DNA from: Histomonas meleagridis
Lineage: Eukaryota; Parabasalia; Tritrichomonadida; Dientamoebidae
Direction: 5' to 3'
Length of the DNA stretch: 64,000 nt
NCBI GenBank assembly: GCA_020186115.1
Contig: WSYJ01000060.1
Location: 992,001-1,056,000 of the forward strand
Below the pieces are notes generated by a model, which did not search any database, was not told the origin of the DNA, and saw only the letters and a list, made by a program, of their open reading frames with translations. The translations under genes were made by a program, and so were the position numbers. This document shows, in pieces, positions 19,500-28,853 of this stretch (position 1 is its first letter; every line of letters starts with the position of its first letter).

Positions 19500-22400
19500 T
19501 TAGTCTTCAATTTTTGCATCATCAACAGATTCGGACGAACTAAAGTTCTTTCTATTCTTCTTAAAAACAGCGAAATACAAAACTGATCCAACGCCAACAG
19601 CGACGACAACAATCACTGCAATAACAATTCCTGCAATTGCACCGTCAGAGAGTGAAGATCCTTCTTTGCCATCATCTACGCCGCTATTAGTTCCTTCACT
19701 GTTTACATCACTTGCAACGTCACTTTTCACCTCACTTGCAACGTCACTTTTCACTTCACTTCCCTCTGGGTGAGATTCATCTTCATCTCCTTCGATAACA
19801 CTTTTATCAACTTCTGAAGTGTGTTGACTTTGTTCAGGCTCTGGTTGAGCTGTAGGTGTAGTAGGTGGCTGTGGTATTGGGTTAACAGTGATTTCTTCAT
19901 CTTCCACTGGTGCTGACTCAGGTATATTTGAGTCTATTGTTGTATCTTTAGATGTCACATAAATAGTTGTTTTATCTTTAGATGCAATTAATTTATAGTT
20001 ACCTGAATTAGTTGTTTGCATTGATGACATTATCGTTTCGATGTTTTCTGCGCTTAATCCGGTAATGATTGCATGTGTTTCACCTTCATCATCACTTGTT
20101 AAAGTAGCGCTATCTATATTCAAGTCATATGTGAATGACTTTGGCACAAAAGTTCCATCGATAATTTTAATTAGTGGCCAATATACATTACGCGTAATTT
20201 TTACATCTGTTGTTGATTGTACATCGCAATTATTTAATGTAACATTTGAACCAGTCAAAGTTAAAGTCTTTGTAATTATCAATCCATTCATTGTATTTTC
20301 TACTTCATCAATAGTTACATCTAAACCTTTCGTATTAACTGCGTCAAGTGTTGATTCTGTATATATATTAATTTTATTATAAGAGCATGAAAAATTGGAA
20401 TCTGATGAAATATCACATGTCGAAGTAGTGACATCTATACCAGCGATTTTGAAACTATCGAATACTCCCAAACCTAAAGATTTATGAGGAATTGGAATTA
20501 TTTTAACTTTTGTTACATTAAAGAACGACGCCAATGAATAATATAAATAATTACATTCGAGTGTAATTTCCTTATAATTGTTAAATAATATGGGATTTCT
20601 ATCATATGTATCCTCATCGTCATATAAGAACTTAATAGGTATAGTTTCCGTTCCTTCTTCTGGTTCAATTATAGTTAATTTGATTGTGGATGAAAGTCCA
20701 TCGTCCATATAAAATGAATATGATGATGATGTACCTTTAGTTCTTAAGATTGGATTTGGCGCAGTTTGGATTTTTTGCGATGTCATAATAAATGTACCGG
20801 ATGTATAATCTGATTCAGTGAACACTTTATATGAATTCGAGTTTTGGAATTTCGAAAATGCTGTTTCATCCCCTTTAAGACCCGGCGAAGGTATTATAAT
20901 TTTTGAACTATCATAATTAAAATGACCGAAGTAAACAGACTGGAATTTATATGTAGTTAAACTATTGCTATGTATATTATCAGTTATAAAAAATGTCGGA
21001 TTCCAATATGTATATGTGGATGGAATAGTTTCAACACCTTCGACTTTAAGTGATTTAAACTTAAAGTTGATTGATAATGAATAATAAAATATCGTTGCTC
21101 CTGTTGTATATATTTCACAATCATATGAACCTGATGGGAAATATTCGGCTTTAATATAATTCTTTTCATCATTTGAAGTTGAAACATAAACTTTAAGTTT
21201 ATCTTTCTTTAATGTGTATTCCTTTAAATCCGAAAGATATGATAATGTAATAAATTCTTTTTCCATATTATAAGGTGTCGTAGCACCATTTACAACAAAT
21301 ATTGCTGTTTGAATAATTGGTACACATGTAACTTTTAATTGATCTTCATTAAAGATGGTATTAAAATAATATTTATAATCTCCATTTTTGATATATTTAT
21401 GTGTAAATGTGGAACTAATTATTGGACCTTGATAAACAATGCCTCGAACTTGTATTGGTTCGGATGTTACTTTAAGGACATTAATAGTTAATGACTTCGG
21501 TTGAATATTAGTTAATAATTTACCCGAGTTAAATTGATATGGATTTTCGTCATTATTTGTTACTTCGATTGTAATATTAGAATTTTCTGGATGAAAGAAA
21601 TCAACTGTAGTACCAACGCCAATTATAATATTACCTGTGATAGTATTCCCTTGTAAAATAATATTGTTTGTATAATCAAGACGAAGTTCTGATGTTAATG
21701 TAATTGGTTCTGCAATCTTAACATAAGCTCTAGTGTTTTCATTAGTTGTCTTGTAATTGATAAATTCAGTCGCTGAATATTTGGTTCCTGTACATTTACT
21801 TGAGTCTGTTTGATATATACAAATTTCTTCTTGTTGTTCAAGATCAAATAATTCAAATGAATAATCAAATAAAACTTTCCGATCATTTCGAATTACATAA
21901 ACTTGAACATTAATCGTATGTCCAACTACACATTTATCAATTGATTTTTGTGTAAGTTGTATTGTAAGTATTCCAGGTAATCCATAATTACCTTTGTTAA
22001 TATTCAAACTAACATAATCTAAAAGAGAATTATCATCTCGTGTAATATGTACTATAATTTGATCAACAGTCGTTGTTTCTTCATTAAAGATTGGATGATA
22101 AATCGACCATGACTCAGGTATTTCATTAACTGGAAATGGCCCTGCTGAAGGCCATGACGTGAAGTTATTTTCGTCGTATGGTGTCATACTAATTGTTTGA
22201 TCATCTGACTTTCGATATTGTAATATTGTAATTGGTGGATATGATAATACATATGAACCTTTATCGACTTTAGTCGTAGGATAAAAACCAATTCCAACTT
22301 CTTTAAGATATGGATAAAATAACCAGCGTCTATGACTTAAGATACCTAAGTTATTATCACCTTGATCAGATATAAAGTTACGGATTCCTTCAAAACTGGA

Positions 22401-23594
22401 CTCAAAGCCCATAGTTATTAAACTATTTGCTGCAACATATTTAAGTTTATCTTCTTCACCTCCACATGGAAATGTGACTATGGTATGTGCTATACTTCCA
22501 TGTCGTGACATCGTACGAGCTGTTTCATCACATAACGAATTCATCGTTGCATCGTTTTGGATATCTGTGGATAAGCCAACAAGTTGTCGATAGAAATTGA
22601 CGGCCCCAATTGCATTTGTAATGTCTTCTTCTAAATGTGTATATATGGCACATTCTTCAACACTGGTGGTACCATCGTAATTGGTGACATCGGAGGTCAG
22701 TTTGTTCGTCATAGAATCGGTATAAAGTTTTTTGATATCAGAAATTGAGCGACTTTGTAATCTGGGTACTCGAATGGTTTCTTGAACAGCTGGTGCAGTA
22801 GGCGCTGGTGTTGGCGTGGATGATGGAACTGGATATGGAGTCGGAATTTCTTCTTGGATTGTCTGAAGAAAATCAACTCGAGCTTGAACTCGCTTGGCAA
22901 GGTCTTCGGTACCTTCAATGGTGCTACTGGCGCCTTTGCTTTGCATGTAAATGGTTGCAGAGGGAATTGATGGACCCCAACGTGAACATTCTTCTGGATA
23001 TTGTGAACAATCAAGTCGGCCAAAACCATAATCAACTGTATCTGGGAATAGTTCTTCACTAGAAACACGAAGCCATTCTGCTATGAAATTATTATCTTCT
23101 TCACATGTGGAATCATAAGTGATAAAAATTGGATATTCGTGGTTCATATAAAATGAATCTGTTGATGAAGGAATGAGTTGTTCCATAGGTGCTGTATCTA
23201 ATGGATAATAGCCTAAATTTTCTTTAATTCGTTGACCAAATGCTGAAGCTGATTGTGAAAATTCTGCAGCATTTCCTTCATGAATAAGTTTTTCTCCCGT
23301 AGCAGAGAATAAAATATGTGATGGTGATCCTTTAATTTCATATTGTGAGCAAACTTCTGCATTCGCTATACACATAATACTGATAAATTGAACATAAGGA
23401 TAAATTGTGGCAGCTTCTTCCCAATTATCTTGTGAAGTTTTTGCATAAATGCAACCTTCATTTTGGAATCGAAAATAAACAGGTCTGCCTTTTCCGATAT
23501 AATTAGAATAATTATCCTTCGTTACTGTCAATAGCGTTGATGCAGGCGTGCATTGTTCTCTTTGATAAGCAGTGCAAATCAACAGAAAGAGCAT
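19500..23594 (-). CDS. Large type I surface protein with thioredoxin-like regions and a CAP domain
   Basis: A 1364-residue protein when started at Met 23594. This start gives a clean signal peptide (MLFLLICTAYQREQ) and lies six bases behind a TCACT initiator; the frame runs 73 codons further upstream but that extension looks non-coding. Residues about 20-125 and 145-265 resemble two thioredoxin-like folds without an active CXXC. A proline-rich linker follows. About 315-470 is a CAP/SCP-like domain (CDETARTMSRHGSIAHT, DNNLGILSHRRWLFYPY). Then come some 750 residues of beta-rich Thr/Ser/Asn sequence. The end has tandem EVKSDVAS repeats, one membrane helix (GAIAGIVIAVIVVVAVGVGS) and a short charged tail. 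It probably sits at the cell surface or on a secretory membrane. The ligand is unknown. Confidence 0.8.
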   Translation of the reverse strand: MLFLLICTAYQREQCTPASTLLTVTKDNYSNYIGKGRPVYFRFQNEGCIYAKTSQDNWEEAATIYPYVQFISIMCIANAEVCSQYEIKGSPSHILFSATGEKLIHEGNAAEFSQSASAFGQRIKENLGYYPLDTAPMEQLIPSSTDSFYMNHEYPIFITYDSTCEEDNNFIAEWLRVSSEELFPDTVDYGFGRLDCSQYPEECSRWGPSIPSATIYMQSKGASSTIEGTEDLAKRVQARVDFLQTIQEEIPTPYPVPSSTPTPAPTAPAVQETIRVPRLQSRSISDIKKLYTDSMTNKLTSDVTNYDGTTSVEECAIYTHLEEDITNAIGAVNFYRQLVGLSTDIQNDATMNSLCDETARTMSRHGSIAHTIVTFPCGGEEDKLKYVAANSLITMGFESSFEGIRNFISDQGDNNLGILSHRRWLFYPYLKEVGIGFYPTTKVDKGSYVLSYPPITILQYRKSDDQTISMTPYDENNFTSWPSAGPFPVNEIPESWSIYHPIFNEETTTVDQIIVHITRDDNSLLDYVSLNINKGNYGLPGILTIQLTQKSIDKCVVGHTINVQVYVIRNDRKVLFDYSFELFDLEQQEEICIYQTDSSKCTGTKYSATEFINYKTTNENTRAYVKIAEPITLTSELRLDYTNNIILQGNTITGNIIIGVGTTVDFFHPENSNITIEVTNNDENPYQFNSGKLLTNIQPKSLTINVLKVTSEPIQVRGIVYQGPIISSTFTHKYIKNGDYKYYFNTIFNEDQLKVTCVPIIQTAIFVVNGATTPYNMEKEFITLSYLSDLKEYTLKKDKLKVYVSTSNDEKNYIKAEYFPSGSYDCEIYTTGATIFYYSLSINFKFKSLKVEGVETIPSTYTYWNPTFFITDNIHSNSLTTYKFQSVYFGHFNYDSSKIIIPSPGLKGDETAFSKFQNSNSYKVFTESDYTSGTFIMTSQKIQTAPNPILRTKGTSSSYSFYMDDGLSSTIKLTIIEPEEGTETIPIKFLYDDEDTYDRNPILFNNYKEITLECNYLYYSLASFFNVTKVKIIPIPHKSLGLGVFDSFKIAGIDVTTSTCDISSDSNFSCSYNKINIYTESTLDAVNTKGLDVTIDEVENTMNGLIITKTLTLTGSNVTLNNCDVQSTTDVKITRNVYWPLIKIIDGTFVPKSFTYDLNIDSATLTSDDEGETHAIITGLSAENIETIMSSMQTTNSGNYKLIASKDKTTIYVTSKDTTIDSNIPESAPVEDEEITVNPIPQPPTTPTAQPEPEQSQHTSEVDKSVIEGDEDESHPEGSEVKSDVASEVKSDVASDVNSEGTNSGVDDGKEGSSLSDGAIAGIVIAVIVVVAVGVGSVLYFAVFKKNRKNFSSSESVDDAKIED

Positions 23595-23600
23595 TTTTGA

Positions 23601-23605
23601 AGTGA
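23601..23605 (-). promoter_or_regulatory. Inr-like element of the CAP-domain surface protein
   Basis: TCACT on the minus strand, six bases before the chosen ATG at 23594. It supports the downstream Met as the real start. Confidence 0.6.
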
Positions 23606-24614
23606 ACGTTATGCATTCAATTATTTGTTTTCTGAGAAAAATTTGTGATAAATATTTATTTTTTATAAAAAGCTGTTCTAAAAGTAAATAAACTTTCGAA
23701 TTCTTCGATGATTGCATACAAATATTTGATAACAAGTTTTGACAGAGGTTCCGGAACCGACCATTATTTCGATCAATTCGTTTTGAAAATTTGAATCGAA
23801 AAAACTTTTTCATATAAAATTATATTACATTATTGAATTTGCGTTCATTTTACGGTTTTTCGACGCTGGAACAACGAACAGCGTTAAAGATCAGATGAGA
23901 AAAAGTAACTTTTTGTGAGCTTTGTTTTATAAGCATTCATCTGAGATTCTAGATCTATGCTCCCAAGTGAAACTTGGCTAAATATTATTTGTGAAACATA
24001 TATAGATTTAAAACTTAATTTAACGATAAAATATTTTATCTTCATATTCATTCTGTGCAATGGTATATAAATTTAGTTTCTATAATAATACTTGATGCGC
24101 ATATTTTTACGAAATTATATTCAACAAATGGAACAAAAAAACATCATTTTCATAAAAATTGGTATCATTTCCTTTATGTTTAATAAGTACTTGAAAAATT
24201 GTAGTATAGCCTTCTCTTGATGTTTCAAATATTTGAAATAATTTTCATATAATCTTTTAAAAAAATAATATTAGAATCCGAATCAAATAAAGAGGTTTGG
24301 CCTTGTGTTAATTGATCAATTTTCGATACTAGTCTTTTTTTATCGATTTGTTATAGATTCCCAACAAAAATTCAAATGCTATCCATAAATCACCTTAGGG
24401 CTTAAGCGTCATGCATCCTATACAAACGATGTGAACCATTATTTTTCATCCATCTATCAAGCATTCGTAGATGTTAGATGACCAGAAATCACATAAAAAA
24501 TTAATTTATCAGAAATAGGAAAATATCATTTTGGTGTTTAGTGTTTACCATTTTAATATGAATTATTAAAACCTAATATTATACTATGTTACTTTTCTTA
24601 TTTATTTGATTAAA
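23606..24614. other. Intergenic region upstream of the CAP-domain protein
   Basis: About 1 kb between two minus-strand surface-protein genes. The first 200 bases are open in frame with the downstream gene but have poor composition. ACGG and AACGAAC motifs occur near 23855-23880. No further gene or RNA is visible. Confidence 0.4.
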
Positions 24615-26018
24615 TCATTTAATTTCTTCGTACATTGAATCATCAATTTCATCCAATGGGCGAATTCTTGGTTCGTTAGTTGGCATCTTGCAGTTCATCT
24701 TTGTGTATAAGAAGATGGCCAATACAGCTACAATCACAAACACAATAATAACTGCTGCGATTACTCCAGCATTGCTTTTTTGTGGTTCTTGGCTTGTTTC
24801 CGAGGAAGAGCTTTCCTGTGTTGTTGTTTCACCTGTGACTTCACTGGTGACTTCACTTGTTACTTGTGAACTTGCTTCTTCTGCTGATGAGCTTACGACT
24901 GGTGCAGGTTCATCGTGAAGACATTCTTCATATGTTCCAACAATAACTTCAACTCCAGCGAAGGTTTGGGCGTCATAACTGTTAGTAACATATACATTTT
25001 CAACGTTTGTGCTGTAGAATATGTTATCACTATCAGTTGGATCAATATTTCCTGTAAAGTATACGCAGTATAACTCAGTGCAACTAGCAAAGGCTGATGC
25101 ACCAATGGAAGTAACGCCTTTACCAATGCGTATGGTGGTGAGTGAGTAACATGATTGGAATGCAGATGTATCAATTGTTTGAACTGAATCTTTTACCTCA
25201 AAAGTCTCTAATGAAGTACACTGTGAGAATGAGGAATGACCAATAAAAGTTACATCGTTACCATATGTGATTGTTTCAAGTGATCCGCATTGGAAGAATA
25301 AATAATCTGAAATAGATGTAATACCAGTACCAATTTCAACAGTGTTAAGGCTATCACAACCACAGAAGGTGTAAGTTCCAATGGATTCGATGGTGCTTGG
25401 AATTACAACTGATGTAATACCAATGCATTTTTGGAAAACGTTCGAACCAATTTTACGAACAGAGTTGGAAAAGGAAATTGTCTTGAGACGTGCGCAGTTG
25501 CAAAAAGCATAATTGCCAATTGAAGTGACATTATTTCCAAAAGAGATTGAATCTAATGATTGACATTCTTCAAATGCACGTTCGCCAATTATCTCGAGTG
25601 CTTCTGGTAATTCAATGTGATTTAATTGATTACAATTATAAAAAGCATAATCATTTATGGTTGTAATTTTTGCACCGAATTCAAAAGTTTTTAATCCTGT
25701 GCAACCAAAGAAAAGCCGGCTTTGAATGGTGTCAATGGTATCTGGAAGTGTTACTTCTTCTAACAAAAGACATTTTTGGAATGCATTAGTACCAATTAAA
25801 GCTACACCATCTTCAATAAAAACAGTTTTTAGTTTGCTGAACTCACTGAATGCATTTGATGAAATTTGCAAAACGCCATCTGATATTTGTAAATCTTCAA
25901 TTGTATCCTTGAAATCTTTAACATCATCTGGTAAAATAGTATCCTCATTTATTACCATCAGCGAGGTGCCTGTTAATATATAATCACAAAAGCAGCGCCC
26001 GATGAAGAAAAGAAGCAT
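24615..26018 (-). CDS. BspA-like leucine-rich-repeat surface protein
   Basis: A 467-residue type I membrane protein. A hydrophobic N-terminus (MLLFFIGRCFCDYILTG) acts as signal peptide. About 13 BspA/TpLRR (LRR_5) repeats of 23 residues fill residues 45-350, with the pattern IGxxAFxxCxxLxxIxxxxxVxxI (for example SIGNYAFCNCARLKTISF). A Ser/Thr/Glu-rich stalk follows (SSAEEASSQVTSEVTSEVTG), then a membrane helix near 410-435 and a short tail of about 30 residues ending in MYEEIK. Proteins of this family are implicated in binding host cells or matrix in trichomonads. The exact ligand is unknown. No Inr was found next to the ATG. Confidence 0.93.
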   Translation of the reverse strand: MLLFFIGRCFCDYILTGTSLMVINEDTILPDDVKDFKDTIEDLQISDGVLQISSNAFSEFSKLKTVFIEDGVALIGTNAFQKCLLLEEVTLPDTIDTIQSRLFFGCTGLKTFEFGAKITTINDYAFYNCNQLNHIELPEALEIIGERAFEECQSLDSISFGNNVTSIGNYAFCNCARLKTISFSNSVRKIGSNVFQKCIGITSVVIPSTIESIGTYTFCGCDSLNTVEIGTGITSISDYLFFQCGSLETITYGNDVTFIGHSSFSQCTSLETFEVKDSVQTIDTSAFQSCYSLTTIRIGKGVTSIGASAFASCTELYCVYFTGNIDPTDSDNIFYSTNVENVYVTNSYDAQTFAGVEVIVGTYEECLHDEPAPVVSSSAEEASSQVTSEVTSEVTGETTTQESSSSETSQEPQKSNAGVIAAVIIVFVIVAVLAIFLYTKMNCKMPTNEPRIRPLDEIDDSMYEEIK

Positions 26019-26194
26019 TTAAAACTTTTTTAATAAAATAGAAACGATAACACACAAAAACGACGGTTATCAACTGACGTTCTTTGTACGACACAAAAAT
26101 TTGTGTGAAAAGTGATCATCATCAATTTTGATAATTTTTATTTATGTCAATTATTTGACTAAAAATATGATATGCCGAAACCGTTATTGTTTCG

Positions 26195-27160
26195 ATGGAT
26201 ATCGATCTTCTCCCAGACCCACGTGATTATGAAATATATTTTGCTCAAAGTCTTTCTAAGTCATCCGCAAAAGATGTGGAAGAAATTAGTCAAATTTCAG
26301 GTGCATTTGACAGAATTGCTGTATCTGTCGAATTAAATAACTTCGACCCAACAGAATTTATACCACTTTATCCTCAATGGTATCATATATTAACAAGGTT
26401 TTCTTTGTTGTTTTATGGACTTGGGTCTAAAATAGAATTAATGCATCATTTTGCAACAAATTTCCTTAATAAGTTTGGATTTGTTGTTGAAATTGATGGG
26501 TTCAGTGATCAGCCAAGGCTTTTACAATCAGCATTAAATTCTTTATGCGATTTTGCTCAAATTGGTTCTCATTCATTTAATGATCTTGAAGAATTTTTAA
26601 GAACAAACAACACCACTGCAACACTCATTATACATTCACTTGATTCATCAATTCTTTCTGAAGTTTCAGATCCAAAATCATTTTTACCTGATGCAGCAAA
26701 CTCGGAATACTTCCATATTATTGCAACAATCGACAGAGTTCCTCTTCTCTCTTTATCTCTAATGTCAGACCTCAGATTTTATCCTATACAGGTTAAAACA
26801 GAGCGTCCTTATGTACAAGAAATCGGATTTTCCAAGTCACAAAAAACCGCCGCATCAAATGATTCAATTGAACGATACGTCGGTGTTCTTAAAACGCTTA
26901 CGAATGTTGCAAATGGTATTTTCAAAGTTTTATTAAAGCATCAAATAAAAACAGGAGAAGGATTAACGCAGAATGAATGGTGCGAAAAAGCAACATCAGA
27001 ACTTTGTGTAAAACTTCACACTGCATTCAAGATGCAAATTAACGAGTTTTTGGATCACAGACTTATCACTGATAAAAAAGGAAGTGAGTTCTTCACTATA
27101 CCATTAAATAATGTTCAACTTCAAAATTTGTTATCAAAATTAGAAGAAGAATCATCTTAA
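26195..27160 (+). CDS. ORC2: Origin recognition complex subunit 2 (ORC2)
   Basis: A 321-residue nuclear protein that, with the other ORC subunits, marks replication origins. It shows the ORC2 signature WYHILTRFSLLFYGLGSK, followed by HHFATNFLNKFGFVVEIDGF and the Walker-B-like region LIIHSLDSS. The sensor-like stretch YFHIIATIDRVPLL is also present. The C-terminal winged-helix part is recognisable by position. The N-terminal regulatory extension of animal ORC2 is missing, as is common in protists. The gene diverges from the BspA-like gene, with 176 bp between the ATGs; this interval contains GACGGTTATC and GCCGAAACCGTTATTG motifs. Confidence 0.9.
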   Translation: MDIDLLPDPRDYEIYFAQSLSKSSAKDVEEISQISGAFDRIAVSVELNNFDPTEFIPLYPQWYHILTRFSLLFYGLGSKIELMHHFATNFLNKFGFVVEIDGFSDQPRLLQSALNSLCDFAQIGSHSFNDLEEFLRTNNTTATLIIHSLDSSILSEVSDPKSFLPDAANSEYFHIIATIDRVPLLSLSLMSDLRFYPIQVKTERPYVQEIGFSKSQKTAASNDSIERYVGVLKTLTNVANGIFKVLLKHQIKTGEGLTQNEWCEKATSELCVKLHTAFKMQINEFLDHRLITDKKGSEFFTIPLNNVQLQNLLSKLEEESS

Positions 27161-27338
27161 AAATCTCATTTGTTAAATAAAGAATATTTAATTAATAATT
27201 TTTTTTCTTCATAAATTATTTAAACACATTTTATTTGCAAAGAGGAAATAAAAAACATTTTACTTCTCTTTCAAAAGCGCTTTTTAATATTTGAATCAAA
27301 ATTCGGCCAGTAAAAAATGGGGTGTCCCAATTTCCAAA

Positions 27339-28622
27339 ATGCAAAAATATGGGTTTTATACACCAAAAAGACATCCAAATTTTATCATATCTGATTTAAT
27401 AGCATCTGCTCAATATTTTAATATTCCTTTGGAATTTGAAAATCCTGATTTCCAAATAGGGAAAAATCCTGAACGCAATTTTATTACATGCTTTTTACCA
27501 TCAGATGAAGATGCAAGAAAAATTGCTCAGAGATCAACAGTCGTCGAACATGTTTCTAGGCTTATGGCTGAGGCTGAAACTCTTGATGAATTATTAGAAA
27601 TGGCATCAAATGTAAATCATGATATTAACAAAGGCACATTTTCATTCCGTGTAATTACTCATGGTAGAAAGATAACAAATGAAATGAGAAGAGACTATAT
27701 AACAAAAGCAGCCAAATCTTTAAAAATAACATCAAAAGCAAATCTCAAAAACCCGGACACAACTATTCTCTTAATTCTTGACTTTGAAGAATGCGGCGAA
27801 CTCAACCCTATACGTCTCTACCTCTCACTTTTTATAAGTGATGGTAATTCCAAGTTTCCAGATAAATTTACACTTAAAACCCGTAAATTTATCAACAAAA
27901 CATCAATGGAATCTGCTGTGGCTTTATATTCTGCATCGCAAGGCTTATGCGGTCCAGGAACATTTGCATTTGACCCTTTCTGTGGATCAGGTTCTCTTTT
28001 AGTTGCATGCGCATCTTTAGGTTCATATGTTTTAGGTGCTGACTTTGACATGCCTTCAATGTCACAGTCATCCACTTCTTCTGTCTATGCTAACTTCCAA
28101 CAGTACGGATTAACTGAGCGATTCCTTGGCATCGCAAAGTGCGACTTTTTGAGCGGAGTTTACGGCTTCGAGGGGCGCCCTGTTTTGGATGCGATTGTAA
28201 CTGATCCACCATATGGGATTAGAGAGAAATGTATTGCTGATGGAACGTCACCACTTTTACCTCTTTTGTTAAAATTGTATGAATTTGCAGCAAAGGCATT
28301 GAAAGTTGGAGGAAGATTAGTTTTTTGGTTACCATGTGCATATAATTTAGATACAGAAAAAGACTTACCAAAGCATCCTGCGTTAAAACTGATATCAAAT
28401 TGTCAACAATCGTTAATGAGTAGATATTGTCGACATTTATTGACTTATCAAAAGATTGCTGAAATTGATGCAAAAGTAGAATTTAATGCTTATAATGCGT
28501 CGTTCTTACATGTGAGGGATCTTGTTTTCCAAAAGGCAGAAGGAAACAGAGGCAATAACAGAAAAGAGAAAAGAAAGTTTGCAAGGGAACTTAAAAAGAA
28601 GCTAAGTGAAAGGAAAGATTAA
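27339..28622 (+). CDS. TRM11: tRNA (guanine10-N2)-methyltransferase catalytic subunit Trm11
   Basis: A 427-residue SAM-dependent methyltransferase that modifies G10 of cytoplasmic tRNAs together with Trm112. The N-terminal THUMP-like region runs to about residue 190. The methyltransferase motif I FDPFCGSGSLLVACASLG is followed by the acidic residue of VLGADFD, and the amino-methylation motif IVTDPPYGIREK is intact. The C-terminus is basic (KRKFARELKKKLSERKD). The frame is open 16 codons upstream without ATG, so I use the first Met. The preceding residues could be leader sequence. It follows ORC2 on the same strand by about 180 bp. Confidence 0.9.
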   Translation: MQKYGFYTPKRHPNFIISDLIASAQYFNIPLEFENPDFQIGKNPERNFITCFLPSDEDARKIAQRSTVVEHVSRLMAEAETLDELLEMASNVNHDINKGTFSFRVITHGRKITNEMRRDYITKAAKSLKITSKANLKNPDTTILLILDFEECGELNPIRLYLSLFISDGNSKFPDKFTLKTRKFINKTSMESAVALYSASQGLCGPGTFAFDPFCGSGSLLVACASLGSYVLGADFDMPSMSQSSTSSVYANFQQYGLTERFLGIAKCDFLSGVYGFEGRPVLDAIVTDPPYGIREKCIADGTSPLLPLLLKLYEFAAKALKVGGRLVFWLPCAYNLDTEKDLPKHPALKLISNCQQSLMSRYCRHLLTYQKIAEIDAKVEFNAYNASFLHVRDLVFQKAEGNRGNNRKEKRKFARELKKKLSERKD

Positions 28623-28853
28623 TAACAAATACTAAATTATTAGTAAAAATATTTCTTTGTTAAATTTTTTTCATTGCTTTTCTTCATGAAGCAGCAAATC
28701 CAATTCATTTTAAATGTAATTTTTTGCATTTGTGATGATTTCAAAATTGAATAAATAGCACGTTTATTTCACACTAAACAAAAATACCCTTTCTATCGGA
28801 ATTTGACGCCGATAATATCGTAAACGTTTTTCAAAGAGGATCCTATAGCATAA

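Noticed and set aside
23595..23813. N-terminal extension of the CAP-domain surface protein (73 codons)
   Set aside because: Composition is poor, and the downstream Met has both a signal peptide and an adjacent Inr.
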